Under the pieces are notes generated by a model. The model saw nothing but the letters and a program-made list of their open reading frames with translations, was not told the DNA's origin and searched no databases. Positions 36,301 to 48,520 of a stretch of DNA of 64,000 nt are shown here, piece after piece. The stretch is from Penelope pileata (lineage: Eukaryota; Chordata; Aves; Galliformes; Cracidae), in NCBI GenBank assembly GCA_013396635.1, contig WBMW01005313.1, forward strand, positions 561,238-625,237. The letters are read 5' to 3'. The translations under genes and the position numbers were made by a program. How positions within the stretch are numbered: position 1 is the stretch's first letter; every line of letters starts with the position of its first letter.

Positions 36301-38480
36301 GTGGGTGTTTGATCTTTACTACAACACTTCAGTAATTTTGTTCGTTGTGAAAAGAAAATCAGGGAGGTAAGCTTTTCTGTCTCTTGCAAGTAGCTGTCAG
36401 TGCTTGCTCTCGTTTCAAGGACATGATACCAGGGTTTCATCAGCAGTGTCTGATCTACCAAGGAACTGAGTTTTAAGCACGATCTACGGATTTTAAAGAG
36501 AGGAGGAGTGTCAGGCTTTGGTATTGGTACGTTTCTTTTCACACCAGCGATAACTACAGCTGCTCCCATGGAGGCTTCCATGCTCAGGTTGGGAATGCTG
36601 CAGAAACTTGGAGGTAAGGGCTATGAATTAAACAACCTTCCTGATTCTGACTTCCCCCCTCTACTCCTTTGTGATACTCTGAGCTGCTAGTTGTCTGTTT
36701 CACTGCTCTGGCATCTGATCACAGATACCAGATTTTGTAGAAAAAAGTATATTTTTCTGCTGAAATTCACTGAAATGCTTCTAGGTATTTCAGCTATAGA
36801 TGCTTCTTTCGTGGCTCCAGTCCATGTTAAACTCTGAGTGACCCAGCTTCTCAGATGTTAAATATTACTTCAGTGTAACTTTCTTAACACACCGATGTAC
36901 TGTGTGCGGCCTTTGTGCAGCTGCACAGTGACTCGGTTCAACCTGAGTACGGTGTCTATGTATACGCTATTTCACCCTGACCATCTCTCTTGTATTTCTA
37001 GCTCCCAGAGCATTCCTCCCCTGGGAGGACCCCAAGTTTGTGCTATATTTTATCAACATGTTAACATCTGGCTTTGCAAATTCCTCATATTCTCTAGGTG
37101 CCTAAGAGCATCTGTAGTTCATCCTTTCTCAGGAAAATGTGGAAACTGTGTTGCATATGTCTTTAAAAAGAGCAACAGTATACAATCTGCTTCCTATTTA
37201 TTCATCTTGCTGCGTTTTCCTATGGAAATGCGTAGCAAATGTAAATGCGACTCCGTGAAAATTCTTATCAAATGGCAAATAGTTTGCTGGAAGTTACACG
37301 CGCAGATGTGGATTTACTGCAGAACCAAATGTTGGGGAGGGATGTCCTCCTCTCCTGACACACGACAGCCAGTGCAGGACTGTGTGTGATCCCAGGCATG
37401 CGAAATGAAGAGAGCTGCCCAACACCTTCCCTGGGCTGGGCTGCATCTGCTCCTGGTGAAGTCATTCACATACAAGCACTCTGGCAGAAATCTTCTCCTA
37501 GGAATGTTTCTTTCTTCCTGGTGCTTCAGAAGGACTGATGTTTTAAACGCTATATACACTCAGTAGGTTTCACGGATTAAAAAAGGAAAGAAAAATGTTT
37601 TAAAATCTAAAATATAATATTAGTATTTGAAAATGGTTTCTGCACAGTCTGACTCCATCAGATTTTAAATTCCTTTTACAACTAGGAAATGTTCTTTCTA
37701 TGATGCACAGGCTTGGTTTTATCCTTCTGAGCTCTCTTTGCTCTGGACTTCAAATCCCTTGTCTTAAAACCAGTGTTGCCCACCCTGCTGCCGAGGCTGC
37801 TGTTTGCTGCAGAGCCTTCCACAAGCGGTGGGGGAGCGTTCTTGGCCTCTTACTTGACGTTGTGGTTTTCTGAAGCCGCTCAGAGTGTTTTCCTGGCAAG
37901 TATATATTGATGAACAGAAGGCAAATGAGGTGATCGCTGGTGCGTGAAGGAAGTCATATGTGTCAGCATCGCTGGTTGCTGTCTAGCTGCATTTGTAGAA
38001 AGTTACGTTTTGTATTACACGCAGGAATACTAACCAGCCATTCAAAGGACAAGAAATGAATTTTCTGCAGGAGGCAGTGGTTCCACGACAGTCCCTGCCC
38101 ACGGTGCCTTACAGTCAGGAGCTGACACTGGTTCAGCAAAAGCCAACTGGGACAAGTACTGGAGATCTGCTGAGAGTTAGGAAATAGACACCTTGCATTG
38201 TGCTAGGGGAATCTGAGCAGAAGTAGCGGGGTTGGCAGAGTGCTCGGGGCCATGCCTTCCTGCAGTGCCTGCTCTGGGGATGCAGCAGTAGAGCTTGGTA
38301 GAGCTGGCAGGTTGTGGAGCTGCATGGACTCCTGCTGTTGCCCGCAGCTTCTCCCAACCCCTGGCCTAGTGTGAGGGCAGCGGCTCAGGGCAGTGGCCCA
38401 CATCTGGGACACCAAATGCGCATTCCTTCTCTGCTGAGGCCCTTGCAGGAGCCTTCCCATGCCTGCTGCTGGGCTGGGGA
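33347..38480. other. Intergenic, RP2 to JADE3 CpG island
   Basis: I saw no recognised gene. Exon-like signals at 36548-36613 and a 164-codon open frame at 36895-37389 are noted as findings; neither has recognisable protein similarity. No clear transposon was recognised. Confidence 0.45.
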
Positions 38481-39750
38481 GGGGACCTGCAGAGAGTCTG
38501 GTGCAAGGGCTGTGCGCTCACAGGCGCCGGGGAGAGGCGGGTGGGTGCGGAGCCCAGTAATGCGGGAGGTTTGTCCTGTTTTGGGCTGTTTCTTCCTTCA
38601 TTCTCCATGATGCTGCCTATGGCGCTCGGTGGTTCGGCAGCGAGCTCCGCTGCGGGCTGCCCCAGGGAGCTCTCCTGGTCCCGCAGGGCTCTTATGTAAC
38701 TCCAGCCCGGCCTTCCACATTTAGCGCCCTCGGGAGCTGCTGGAAGGCGGCCGGGCCCTGCGAGGGGCGAGGCGGGCATCCCTCGCCCCCCATCCCGCCC
38801 TCAGCACCCCGGGGTCCCCCNNNNNNNNNNNNNNNNNNNNNNNNNNNNNNNNNNNNNNNNNNNNNNNNNNNNNNNNNNNNNNNNNNNNNNNNNNNNNNNN
38901 NNNNNNNNNNNNNNNNNNNNNNNNNNNNNNNNNNNNNNNNNNNNNNNNNNNNNNNNNNNNNNNNNNNNNNNNNNNNNNNNNNNNNNNNNNNNNNNNNNNN
39001 NNNNNNNNNNNNNNNNNNNNNNNNNNNNNNNNNNNNNNNNNNNNNNNNNNNNNNNNNNNNNNNNNNNNNNNNNNNNNNNNNNNNNNNNNNNNNNNNNNNN
39101 NNNNNNNNNNNNNNNNNNNNNNNNNNNNNNNNNNNNNNNNNNNNNNNNNNNNNNNNNNNNNNNNNNNNNNNNNNNNNNNNNNNNNNNNNNNNNNNNNNNN
39201 NNNNNNNNNNNNNNNNNNNNNNNNNNNNNNNNNNNNNNNNNNNNNNNNNNNNNNNNNNNNNNNNNNNNNNNNNNNNNNNNNNNNNNNNNNNNNNNNNNNN
39301 NNNNNNNNNNNNNNNNNNNNNNNNNNNNNNNNNNNNNNNNNNNNNNNNNNNNNNNNNNNNNNNNNNNNNNNNNNNNNNNNNNNNNNNNNNNNNNNNNNNN
39401 NNNNNNNNNNNNNNNNNNNNNNNNNNNNNNNNNNNNNNNNNNNNNNNTTGAATAGTTGAGGTATTGCTCGCAGAGCGCTTTACCTGCCGGCAGCGTGCTC
39501 CATCCCGGCGGTGTAAGCAGCAGCTCTGCAGAGCCCACCCAGCACACACACGCACCTGTTGGGCAGCGCGGCCCGGGCTCTCCCCGCCGCTGGGAGCACA
39601 GGGGCCGGCGGGTTTGGAGGAGGGGGAACCCAGTGGGAAGGCGGCTGGGGCCTTGCAGCCTGCCAGGGGGTTCCTCTACGGGCTGGCAGAGCGGCATTCA
39701 CCTGTGTTTGCTGGAAAGAGGAAAGGCGATGTAGGGTCTCTTTGGCTAAG
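38480..39750. promoter_or_regulatory. CpG island with gap; probable JADE3 promoter
   Basis: GC- and CpG-dense sequence lies on both sides of a 627-base gap. It starts about 5 kb beyond the inferred RP2 end. In mammals the next gene after RP2, on the same strand, is JADE3 (PHF16, a PHD-finger subunit of HBO1 histone acetyltransferase complexes) with a non-coding first exon. I infer that this island is its promoter and that exon 1 is partly or wholly in the gap. No JADE3 coding sequence is visible, so the gene assignment rests on synteny alone. Confidence 0.5.
38821..39447. other. Assembly gap (627 N)
   Basis: Undetermined bases in the middle of a CpG island. Two apparent minus-strand open frames of almost 300 codons across it are artefacts of the N run. 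Confidence 0.99.
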
Positions 39751-39809
39751 AAGGTGCCTTTTCAGATGGAAAGCCAGCTAGCGCTTCCAGGACCTGAAGT
39801 GTTGGTTGC

Positions 39810-39827
39810 TTTTTTTTTTTTTTTTTT
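39810..39827. repeat. Poly(T) tract
   Basis: About 18 T at the outer edge of the CpG island. Confidence 0.95.
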
Positions 39828-42403
39828 ACCTGAACTTCTGACCTCTTCCCAGACTAGATGTGACATGCTCTGCTCTTCATGCCAAGGAGGAGCGGAACAA
39901 GGCTCCCTCCGAGAAGGCTGCCTTTGTATGCAGCAAAGGACACTGAACTAATTGCAGCTGCTTCTGTTCTACCTGTCCTTGGTTTGATGTTTCCTCTATC
40001 CGCCTGCCTGGTACGGAACCAGCCTCCCTCCCTTCCCCCCAGCAGCAGAGTTTCCCCTGGGTTGGGTCAGCCAGCGCAGTGCTCTGTTGGTTTACATGCT
40101 CCATGTACGTGTCACAGGTACCCGCAGAGATGTGCCAAAGAGCAGGAACATGTGCAGCGCTGGTTTCGGCCAGGGTGCATCTTCGTTTGGGGTCTCATTA
40201 AAATCCTGAAATTCTGCTGTGAATGTGAAAGTCTGGGCTGGAGGGCCTCACTGTAGTGCTGGGATAAACCTAGCTTTCCTCTCCTGTGGTTCAGCAGCTG
40301 AAAATCGAAAAGTTTGCACCCGGGATTCACTGGGATACCTGAAGTTGCTGCAGGCTTGATCCCTCTACATGTATTGCACGTATGTGTACATTGCTGTTAT
40401 AGCTGCCATGTGCTGTGCAGCATTTACCCAAAGAGCCTTCTAGAGCTCGTGGTTGGGTCTTATCCTGTGGTGACCCGGTCCTTGGCACCAACATGGCTGT
40501 GGTGAGTGCTGCTGCGTGGGTGAGGCTGCGTGGAGAGAAGCAAGACTGAGCCCTGTGCTTGAGTCAGAGTCGGCGTCCCACGATGCTCCCCGTGGTCTGT
40601 GTAAGTGGGTGTTTCAGTCTTCAAAATCTGTTTTGAAGGTCATGCCCTAGAGGAACGGGAGCACAGTACGGCGTCCGTATGTTTTCTGTTAGCTCGGCGG
40701 GAGCTGGGATGCATCCAGAGTGAAAACAGGTACCCGTCTGTGCAGCGTGTCTTCTGTGGTGCGTAGGTGAAAGTGTGGTACAGACATCTGTCTGTGCAGC
40801 GTCTTTCTCTGCCGGTCCCTAGACGCTGGTATGTGGGTTTGGGGCTGTTTAGCTGAACTGGTTTGATGGTGTGGTGTTATGCCCGTTCTTCAGGCCAGTT
40901 CGCTAATTAAGAATATTGCATTCAACTGAAATCTAAAACTTGATGTTTTATTAAGCACGAGTATTGCTTTTTCATGTGTTGTATAACCCAAACCATACCT
41001 TTTTATCCAGGTGAGCGGTGGCGCTGGGTCCTGGCTGGCATGCCCTGCATCCCAGATCCAGCAGGGCTTACTTGGCTCATAGTGCACCCAGACAGGCTTG
41101 GCCAAAGCTTGCTGCTCTGTGTGCGGGTTTGAACATCCCCATCTCCCTGAGCCTCTGAACGCCCTTGCCCATAGCTCCTCCAGACCTGTGGAATCTCTAG
41201 AGGGGGAAACAGCTCCTGGGTGGCATTCCTCTGTTTTGTGAAGATTTGAAGAGCTTGTGAGGCTCGAGGCTTCGTGTAACTGGAGACAAATGCAATTTTG
41301 ACATACTTTACTTAAAATGTAAACTAACGAGTTAATAATAGCTCTTATCAGGGATATTTGTGTAATGGAAGCCAGCAGATGCTGTTTGCCTCTTGGGAGG
41401 CTGCGGGGTGTGCTGGATGTTGTGCCGGGGCTGCGCGCTGGTGGAGGACAGGTCAGGGCGGAGCGGGAGAGCCCTGAGGCCCACAGGGCTGCACCTCTGG
41501 GAGTGAGGCAGCTGCACCGTGGTTGGCGTTTTAGCACACAGCTGCTTTGAGCTTTGGGGCCTGGCGTGCTGTGGGACGGCCTCCTGCCTGGATGAAGCGC
41601 TGCAGTGCTCACCTTCACTCCTTAAACTGCGTTTAAAACTTGGGAGCGCTTCTGCTCTTTACGCTTGTTGCCGTCCTACGTTGCGGAGCGGAATGCCTTG
41701 CTCCTTGAACTGCGGGCTGAACGCAACGTGTTGTCGTGTCAATGCCCCAGTGTGTTTTAATTAGAGCTGTCGGGAGATGTTAAAAAACAGGTTTATATAC
41801 ATGCCCGACTGGTTGCTGAAACAGATAGGCCTGTCACTGTCTGGAGGGAGCTGTGTATTGCTCAGCAACTCTACTGTCCAGGCCTCTCTTACTTTTTTAT
41901 TTTTCCTTTCTTTTTACTTCCCCTTTCTTTGTGTTTTTCCCCTTTCTTCTTCCTACAAGCACAGCCCAGGCATGCTGTGAGGAGCTGCTGCACCTGCTGG
42001 AAGCACCTGCTGGAAGCTGGTGTTGTGGTGGCCATGGCTGCTGCTAGGCCCAGGCCTCTGCTCCTGTCCCGCCAAGCACTGCGTGTACGTGTGAAGGGTC
42101 CAGCAGGGGCTGGGGTGCTGCCCACCGACCTCCCGGCATGTAACGGTGCCACAGGGTGGGAGTGTTGGTTGCAAACAGTTCATGCTGTGCCACAAAGCAC
42201 ATGCCACGCTGTGCATGAGGCTCACGGGTGGCCGCCATTTTGTGGCACGGGGCCTGGGCACAAGGAGGGCAGCTGCGTAGGGCAGGCCTGTGAGCTGCGC
42301 TGCTTCTGCCTGTGGCTCATGGTGTAACCCTGGATGAGGAAGGTTCTTCACGTTGATGAAATGTATGGTGTGTCTGCTACGAGCCTTAGACAGAAGTTTG
42401 GGG

Positions 42404-42431
42404 TTTTTTTTTTTTTTTTTTTTTTTTTTTT
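42404..42431. repeat. Poly(T) tract
   Basis: A 28-base T run after gggg. A near-repeat (ctgttagattga, ctgttaggttga) follows, but no retrocopy is recognised. Confidence 0.95.
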
Positions 42432-43861
42432 GTTAAAGACATTGCTGTTAGATTGACACAGCTGTTAGGTTGATAGAGGGATGTGGGTGTTCATGAGCAC
42501 TTGAAAATCATAGCTAAACACAGAGCTTTCCTTCCTGCCACTTCGAAAGTGTGACTGTTTTGAGCAGACCAGGCAATTTCTAGATAATGCTCGCTGTGAA
42601 GAGCGTTAAATACTGAGAAAACTATTACTTGCGCTAAATATTTGAATCTTCTGGATATATCATGTATAGAACGAAAGTATTGCCCATTTATTCTGCTACT
42701 GCTGCATAGAAAACCTTAGGTCTTGGGCTGCTGTGTACAAAATGTACAGCAGAAGCGTGCATCCTGACAAGAGAGGAAAGAAATGTCCCTAGTGGGATTA
42801 CTTGTGGTTTTTAATTCTCTTCGTCGTTCTGCTTTTAACTGCTTGCGTTTCTTTAGTACTCTCTGTGTGTTGATTTACAGGCCGTGGTATTGGAGCGGCT
42901 GTAGTGGACGCGTCATCTGAAGTAGTGCCGCATCCCACGCAGGTTGGGGCTCTAATGGAAAAAACCTCGCACAGCTCAAGTGCACTCAGTGTGTGTGTGC
43001 AGAAAGGCAGGAGCAAGCGGTCAGCGCAGCAGCTGTAGGGCGAGGGGTTCTCTGCAGAAGGGCACAGGGGTGATGCCTCTCGCTTCTGTTAGCAAGGCAG
43101 GAGTGGGTTGAGAAGGAAGGAGAGCGACAACATTGCGCTCCTGTGCCTGCCTTGATGCAAATAGGCTCTTTTCGCTGCAGGTAATGGAATGAAATGAAGT
43201 GGTGATAAGAGGCGATGATTCGCAGTGAAAGGTAAACCTTATTAAGCGTTGTTTGATAGGAAGGAGAAGAAGCGCTTGTTTCTATTGCAGAAAATAGTTT
43301 TCTGTGTTTTCCAAGGCCGCCGACTGGTGATCTGACAGGGGAAGGATGGCTGGCCATCAGCCCCGCTGCGCTGCGATAGCCTTAACCTTGTTTGGGGGAG
43401 TTCCAGCAACTCTTCAACAGCGGCTTAATTCAGGAGCGGTTGTGTTCCTTTGAAAAAATCAAATTGACTGTCATTTAAGCAAGTGAAAGGCAGATACTTA
43501 AACCCGATAATGAAGTTGCAGTCTTCCTTATGTTAACAACATAATCATTTCCAGCGTAGCATGAAATGAGCAATCTTAAGAAGTAAGTGAAGCATTTTGC
43601 CAGACGAATTTGGACTTGCAGTTCTGTAACAGAATGTGCTGAGCGTGAGGGAGGAACTGAAAGGCCCATGTTAATACAAGGTGCTTATTTATGAGCAACA
43701 ATGTTATAATGGCCGTTGGCATAGATAGGAAGGAAAATTCGCTTCTGCTTAATGGTATTGATTCTTCGACGGAAATTATTTTTTGCAGAATGCTTTGTCC
43801 CTGTTGCAGAAATGAATTTTCTGTGCCGCCTTTGGTTAGTGCTACTTCATTGTTTTTGGGC

Positions 43862-43879
43862 AAAAAAAAAAAAAAAAAA
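43862..43879. repeat. Poly(A) tract
   Basis: An 18-base A run without a recognisable retrocopy on its left. Confidence 0.95.
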
Positions 43880-46800
43880 GAGTTGAAAACTAGTGGGATG
43901 AAATAATTCCAAATTAATGATACAAATAAAAACAGTGCAAGCTGCGTGTGTGTTCTTCCCAACTGGTGTCCGTTTATTTAACATCTCATACTATGGCTTT
44001 CCAGTGGTATTTTATGAAAATTTGAAGCACCTTTCTTTATTCAGGCATTTTTCAGCTGCTTATGTTGGTAGCAAGCATTATATTTTTGATCAAAATTCTT
44101 TTTTTATACAACTAGATTACACGTAGTTTACTTTCAGGAGGGATTGAAAGAGACATAGGCAGTGGCTGGCAGGTTGCATCTATGTACGCTGTTGCAGTTT
44201 TGATGGAGACCTGGCTTGCTCCAGTCAGACAGCTGTACAGGAGTGAAATAACTGGAAGAGCTGTTGTCAAATGTAAAGTCTCTGGCCGGAGTTTGACATA
44301 AGAGGAACAGGTTAAAATTAGGTTATGTACCAGTACTTAGTGTATTCTTGGCCTTCTTTTGCTTAAAACTGCATCTGTATGGTTCTTTGCTAAGTACAGC
44401 GTGGTGTTGTATTTAGAGCCATCCTCTGCAACTGTCACAAAGCTTCAGCAGGCGGGATGTGAGTTATCAGAAGGCTCCTGACAGTCAGCTTGTTATCAGT
44501 CAAAGCCCGTGACTCCCATTACTGGGATTAATTTGTTTTAAGTGCTGGTTTGGATCCTTTGTCCAGTGTCTTCTCTTGGCTTGTTCTAGGTTCTCAGAAG
44601 CCTCTCTGTGCAAACGGGTGCATGTGAACTCAGGCTGATGTCTAATAGCTTTTACAGGTGCTGTTTCATTCCGTTTTTAAGGTTGTTGACCCAAGTTTGT
44701 TCTGTGTGTTCACTTCTGCATGCTTGACTTCAGCATTTAAAATAGTCCACTTGAGGTACGAATGGGTTAAGAGTTGGAAAAAGGTCTAAAGTAAATTAAA
44801 ACTGGGGGGAAGCCTCAAGCACACATAACAGCTCAAATGTGATTGATAGTTCCTGCTTATCTCTTCCAGCCGTGTCTTTGATGCCTTTGTACTCCCTGGT
44901 TGGCTGCCCCCTCTTGTCTTTGCCTTGACTTCCCTAACTTTTTTCTTGTTGTCGAGAACAGGCGTTTCTCCTGAGCGTCTCGCAATCTTCTCAGGGCCCT
45001 ATAAATCAGCTAGGTCATGTTAAATTTGTCTCCTGTACCAAATTCCAGACAGAATGAACTTCCAGATTATTTGTAGTCAGCCTGAAAATATTTTTGGCAA
45101 ACCTTTGGGGATCTCTTTGAAAAGATCTGTGTAGATTTGAGAGGTCTGATAGAAGACAGTGTTTCCCCTCACCAGTGTTCTCGTGTGAGGTGGTGTTTTG
45201 TGTAGCTGGCACCTTTCTGAGAGCTTACATATGAATATATAAAAGGATCACCCACTGAAAAATCAAGTTGTGCTGTTTGGTATTTATAGAAAGTAAATCA
45301 TTCATGTCATAAAACGTGGTTTCCTGTTTTGTTTTGTTTCAGTGAGCACTTGTGTTAATTAGTATTTCATACAAACTTCTGTGCTCGTGTGCCTGTACGT
45401 ATGTATGCTTTGCTTGGTTAAGCAAGTTGAATCTGTGTTTGACTTAGAGCGTACATCAAAACCATTTACTTTGTACAGAAGATAAGTATGCTTCAAAAGG
45501 AGAAAAAAAAAATCAGTGGCAAAGCATTGCCTTAGTTGAGTAACTTCCGAAAGTGACTTCAGATGCACTTGTTCTTAAAGCCTTTTCTAACGATTTTCTA
45601 TGATGATTTTTTTTTTATCAAAATGCTTTTTTCTTTCCTTCTTGAATCATTTCAGGGAACATACATTAAGCTCATTCTAGGAAAGTAATGAGCTTTTCTG
45701 ACAATTTGGAGGCGCTGCACTGGTGTGGCTGCTTTTTGATGGTCAAACTGGTCATATGCATTTGATTCTGAAGAAGTAGTGTTAGTGGCAGCCCTTGCAC
45801 AAGAAGCTGAGCCTGCTTTGCTCCCTAACCCGGCTTCTTTGGCCATGATGTAGCATCTCTAGATCTTTCAGAGGTTTTATGCCACGTCAGAGTGCTCTGT
45901 AGCACCTCTTCACAGTCCCTGATGGGTGCCTGGAGATTTAGCTGGCCAGACTATAGCTGTATGTTGGTAATTGTCAGAGGAGAGGAGCTCAGCTCCTGCA
46001 TTTGCTTTCTGAAGAGCTTTGCAGGACTGACAGGATCATAGGAGTAAAAACTGATTTTTGTGCTTCAGGTAAGCAGGAGTAAAAACTCAGGGAGCAAACC
46101 TCTGATCAGGATAAGTTGCTTTCTCTTTCTGTGCTCGAGTCACGGATGCAGAGCCTTGTTGCCCTGTGGGTGCCTGCGGCCCAGAAGCGCTGGGTGCTGC
46201 AGTCCTGGCAAAGCCCCTCGCTAAACAGCCTCAAAGGCCTCGCCTCTGCACAAGTGACAGCTTTACAGAGCGGGGGTCTTGCTAAGTAGAAAAAAATCAA
46301 TATGTTATAAAGATCTCTGTGTTGTGGACAGTTTTATGAAAGGTCACGTTTTCCCTTCTGTCAGTCAGCTCTCCTGGCATCAGGTGCTCTAAAGGAATAG
46401 ATCGCGTCGCAAGTTGATCATGAACCCCCAACATACCTCCATCTAGATTTTTTTGAGAAGAAATAAACTCCCTTTTCCCTTAGGAGTTCTGCTAACAAAT
46501 TCATCAGCTAAATGTCTTGCTGATTGCTGGCTTCGTTTTGGCACTGACGTTAATGCCTGCTGACACCACTGAGGCCACATTTTCCCCTCTCGTTTCTCAG
46601 AACTTGTCATTTGTTTTGTCTGACTGAGCCAGAATGGCTTTGGAAAAAGATTTGTTAGTTGACGCAGGTTTCTCTTTCATAGCAGTTAGAAAACAGAGCA
46701 CCCCCCAGCCCTTTCTGGTGATTTAAGATCTTCTTCAGGGAAGAATTCATTTTTGGTTGCTGCTACGGAATTTGCAGCCACGAAGGATGAAGTTGATTAG

Positions 46801-47290
46801 GGCTCCCTTAGCATGCTTTCTGCTCTGCTGCTTCGGTAATTGTCCCTTGATTGTGCTCCAGCCCTTGTCTGCGCCGTCCCGGTGCGAGGTGTGGGCACTC
46901 CATTTATTCCTGGGATTTTGTTGCAGGGGGAGGTGGCAGTCTGAGTGCCGGTATGACAGCTGGGGAGAGGGAACAGGGGCCTTTCCCTCTGAGGTCTCAC
47001 CAATGCCTGTGTCACAAGTCTGGAGCCAGGAATCGAGCTTGAAAGCACTGAAGTGCGCAGTTTGGTCTTACTGCGGTCCTAAGTCTAAACCTGGCCCTTG
47101 GTCTTTTATATCGCCTGTGTTTAGAGGATCCCAGAAGCAGCAGTGATATTGCTTGTAGCATTCGTGACTTTCTTGCATTTGTCGTGGGGTCGTGAGACTT
47201 TATGCAGAGTGTATGAGAACAGCATGGCTCTGCCATCCAAAACATAACGTCTGTTACCACATTTTAGAAGTTCTCACACTTGGTGAACCG

Positions 47291-47325
47291 TTTTTTTCTT
47301 TTTCTTTTTTTTTTTTTTTTTTTTT
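47291..47325. repeat. T-rich tract
   Basis: T runs broken by two C positions and then 20 or more T. Confidence 0.95.
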
Positions 47326-48384
47326 AAGATTTCCACTGAAGATGTCTATAACTGTGCACGAATATAGTTGCATTAAATAATGGAAATTAGCTATGGGAAA
47401 GGATGCTTCTAGGTCATCTAGATCATTGCTTCTGCAATGTTTGAGTGTCCCTTCAGAATTTAAGATGGAACAGTGCTGCCATCACCCTGCTTTAGGAAAT
47501 GCACAGCAAAGCCTGTGTATTTAGAGCAGGATGAGCGAGTTGAATGGGGTGGGTTGGCTGCTAAGGCCCAACTTAACAACAAGTGGCTCTGGCTGATGGG
47601 AAGATGTGGTATTTCCTTTCCTTAAGAACTGCATTTTTTAGGCTCCAAATCCTCATAAATAATCTGTTGGGTTTTTTTGTTGGTTTGTTTGTTTTTGTTT
47701 TGACTGACAGCTCCATTTTGTAGCTTTTGGTAGCACCAACCCACGTTTGTCCTGTCTTTCTGTACCCCATCCCAGGTGTCCTGCGTTCAGGAAATGTCCT
47801 GCCAGTTCCCAGTACTGTGATTCCAATTTGCAGGCTTCAGCCGTGTGCATTTCTCCCCTTTCTACTGCACTCTCATATTGCTGTGCATCCTGTTGTTGGG
47901 AACACACGCTCTTCTGAGGGAGAAGAGCATCCTGTACCAGGAGTGCTGCGTCTCCTTAGCATTTCATCCAGAGATAGAGGAGCATGTGCCTGTGCTGGTG
48001 TCTGCTGGCTGTCCCTGCGTGCGGCTGTGTGCTGCAGCATCCCNGTAAGGCTGGAATAAGCTACTTGAGGCTGCTTTGCTTTCACCAGCAGGTCCTGGTG
48101 TGCATGTGTGTGGTGGAGAACCTGATGCACAGGACTTGCTGTGGATCCACAGCAACTTGCGTGTGCCATCCTTGGCGCAAGCAGGCCAAGCAGGCTGTTT
48201 TGCTCAGCCCTCCTTTTTGTGCTCGGGTCCCATTTGTTGCTGCCTCGCCCTCAAGCTGGTTTGAGAAGTGCAGAGCTGGGGGTGTTCTTTTGGCAGCGTA
48301 GGCACCAGTACTCTTGTCCAATCTTTGTTTCAATGTCGAGAGCTGCAGCCTCCATTCTTCCCCTTGGGGATGCAGGCCAATAGC

Positions 48385-48520
48385 TCTTACTGTCAGGAAG
48401 TTTCCTTAATGCTAAGCCAAAACTCTTTTTTTCTTTAGTTTTATCCCATTACGTCTGATCTCTCACAGATCCCTTCCTTCATTTCACCGGTGTTAGTGTC
48501 CTACCAGTAGATGAAGAATG
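48385..48520 (-). mobile_element. Old CR1-like 3' fragment
   Basis: The phrases actgtcaggaagtttcctta, atgctaagccaaaactc and ttttatcccattacgtctg resemble the degraded CR1 3' block in reverse complement (normally 'aggaagttcttcctaatgtctaacct ... gcccattacttcttgtc'). Strong divergence suggests an old copy. Confidence 0.5.

Noticed and set aside
38692..39697. Two minus-strand open frames of almost 300 codons
   Set aside because: Most of their length is the 627-base run of N, which cannot contain a stop. The real flanks are short and GC-rich.
42404..42431. Poly(T) tract as the tail of a processed pseudogene
   Set aside because: The sequence to its right does not resemble any transcript I recognise and no target-site duplication is visible.
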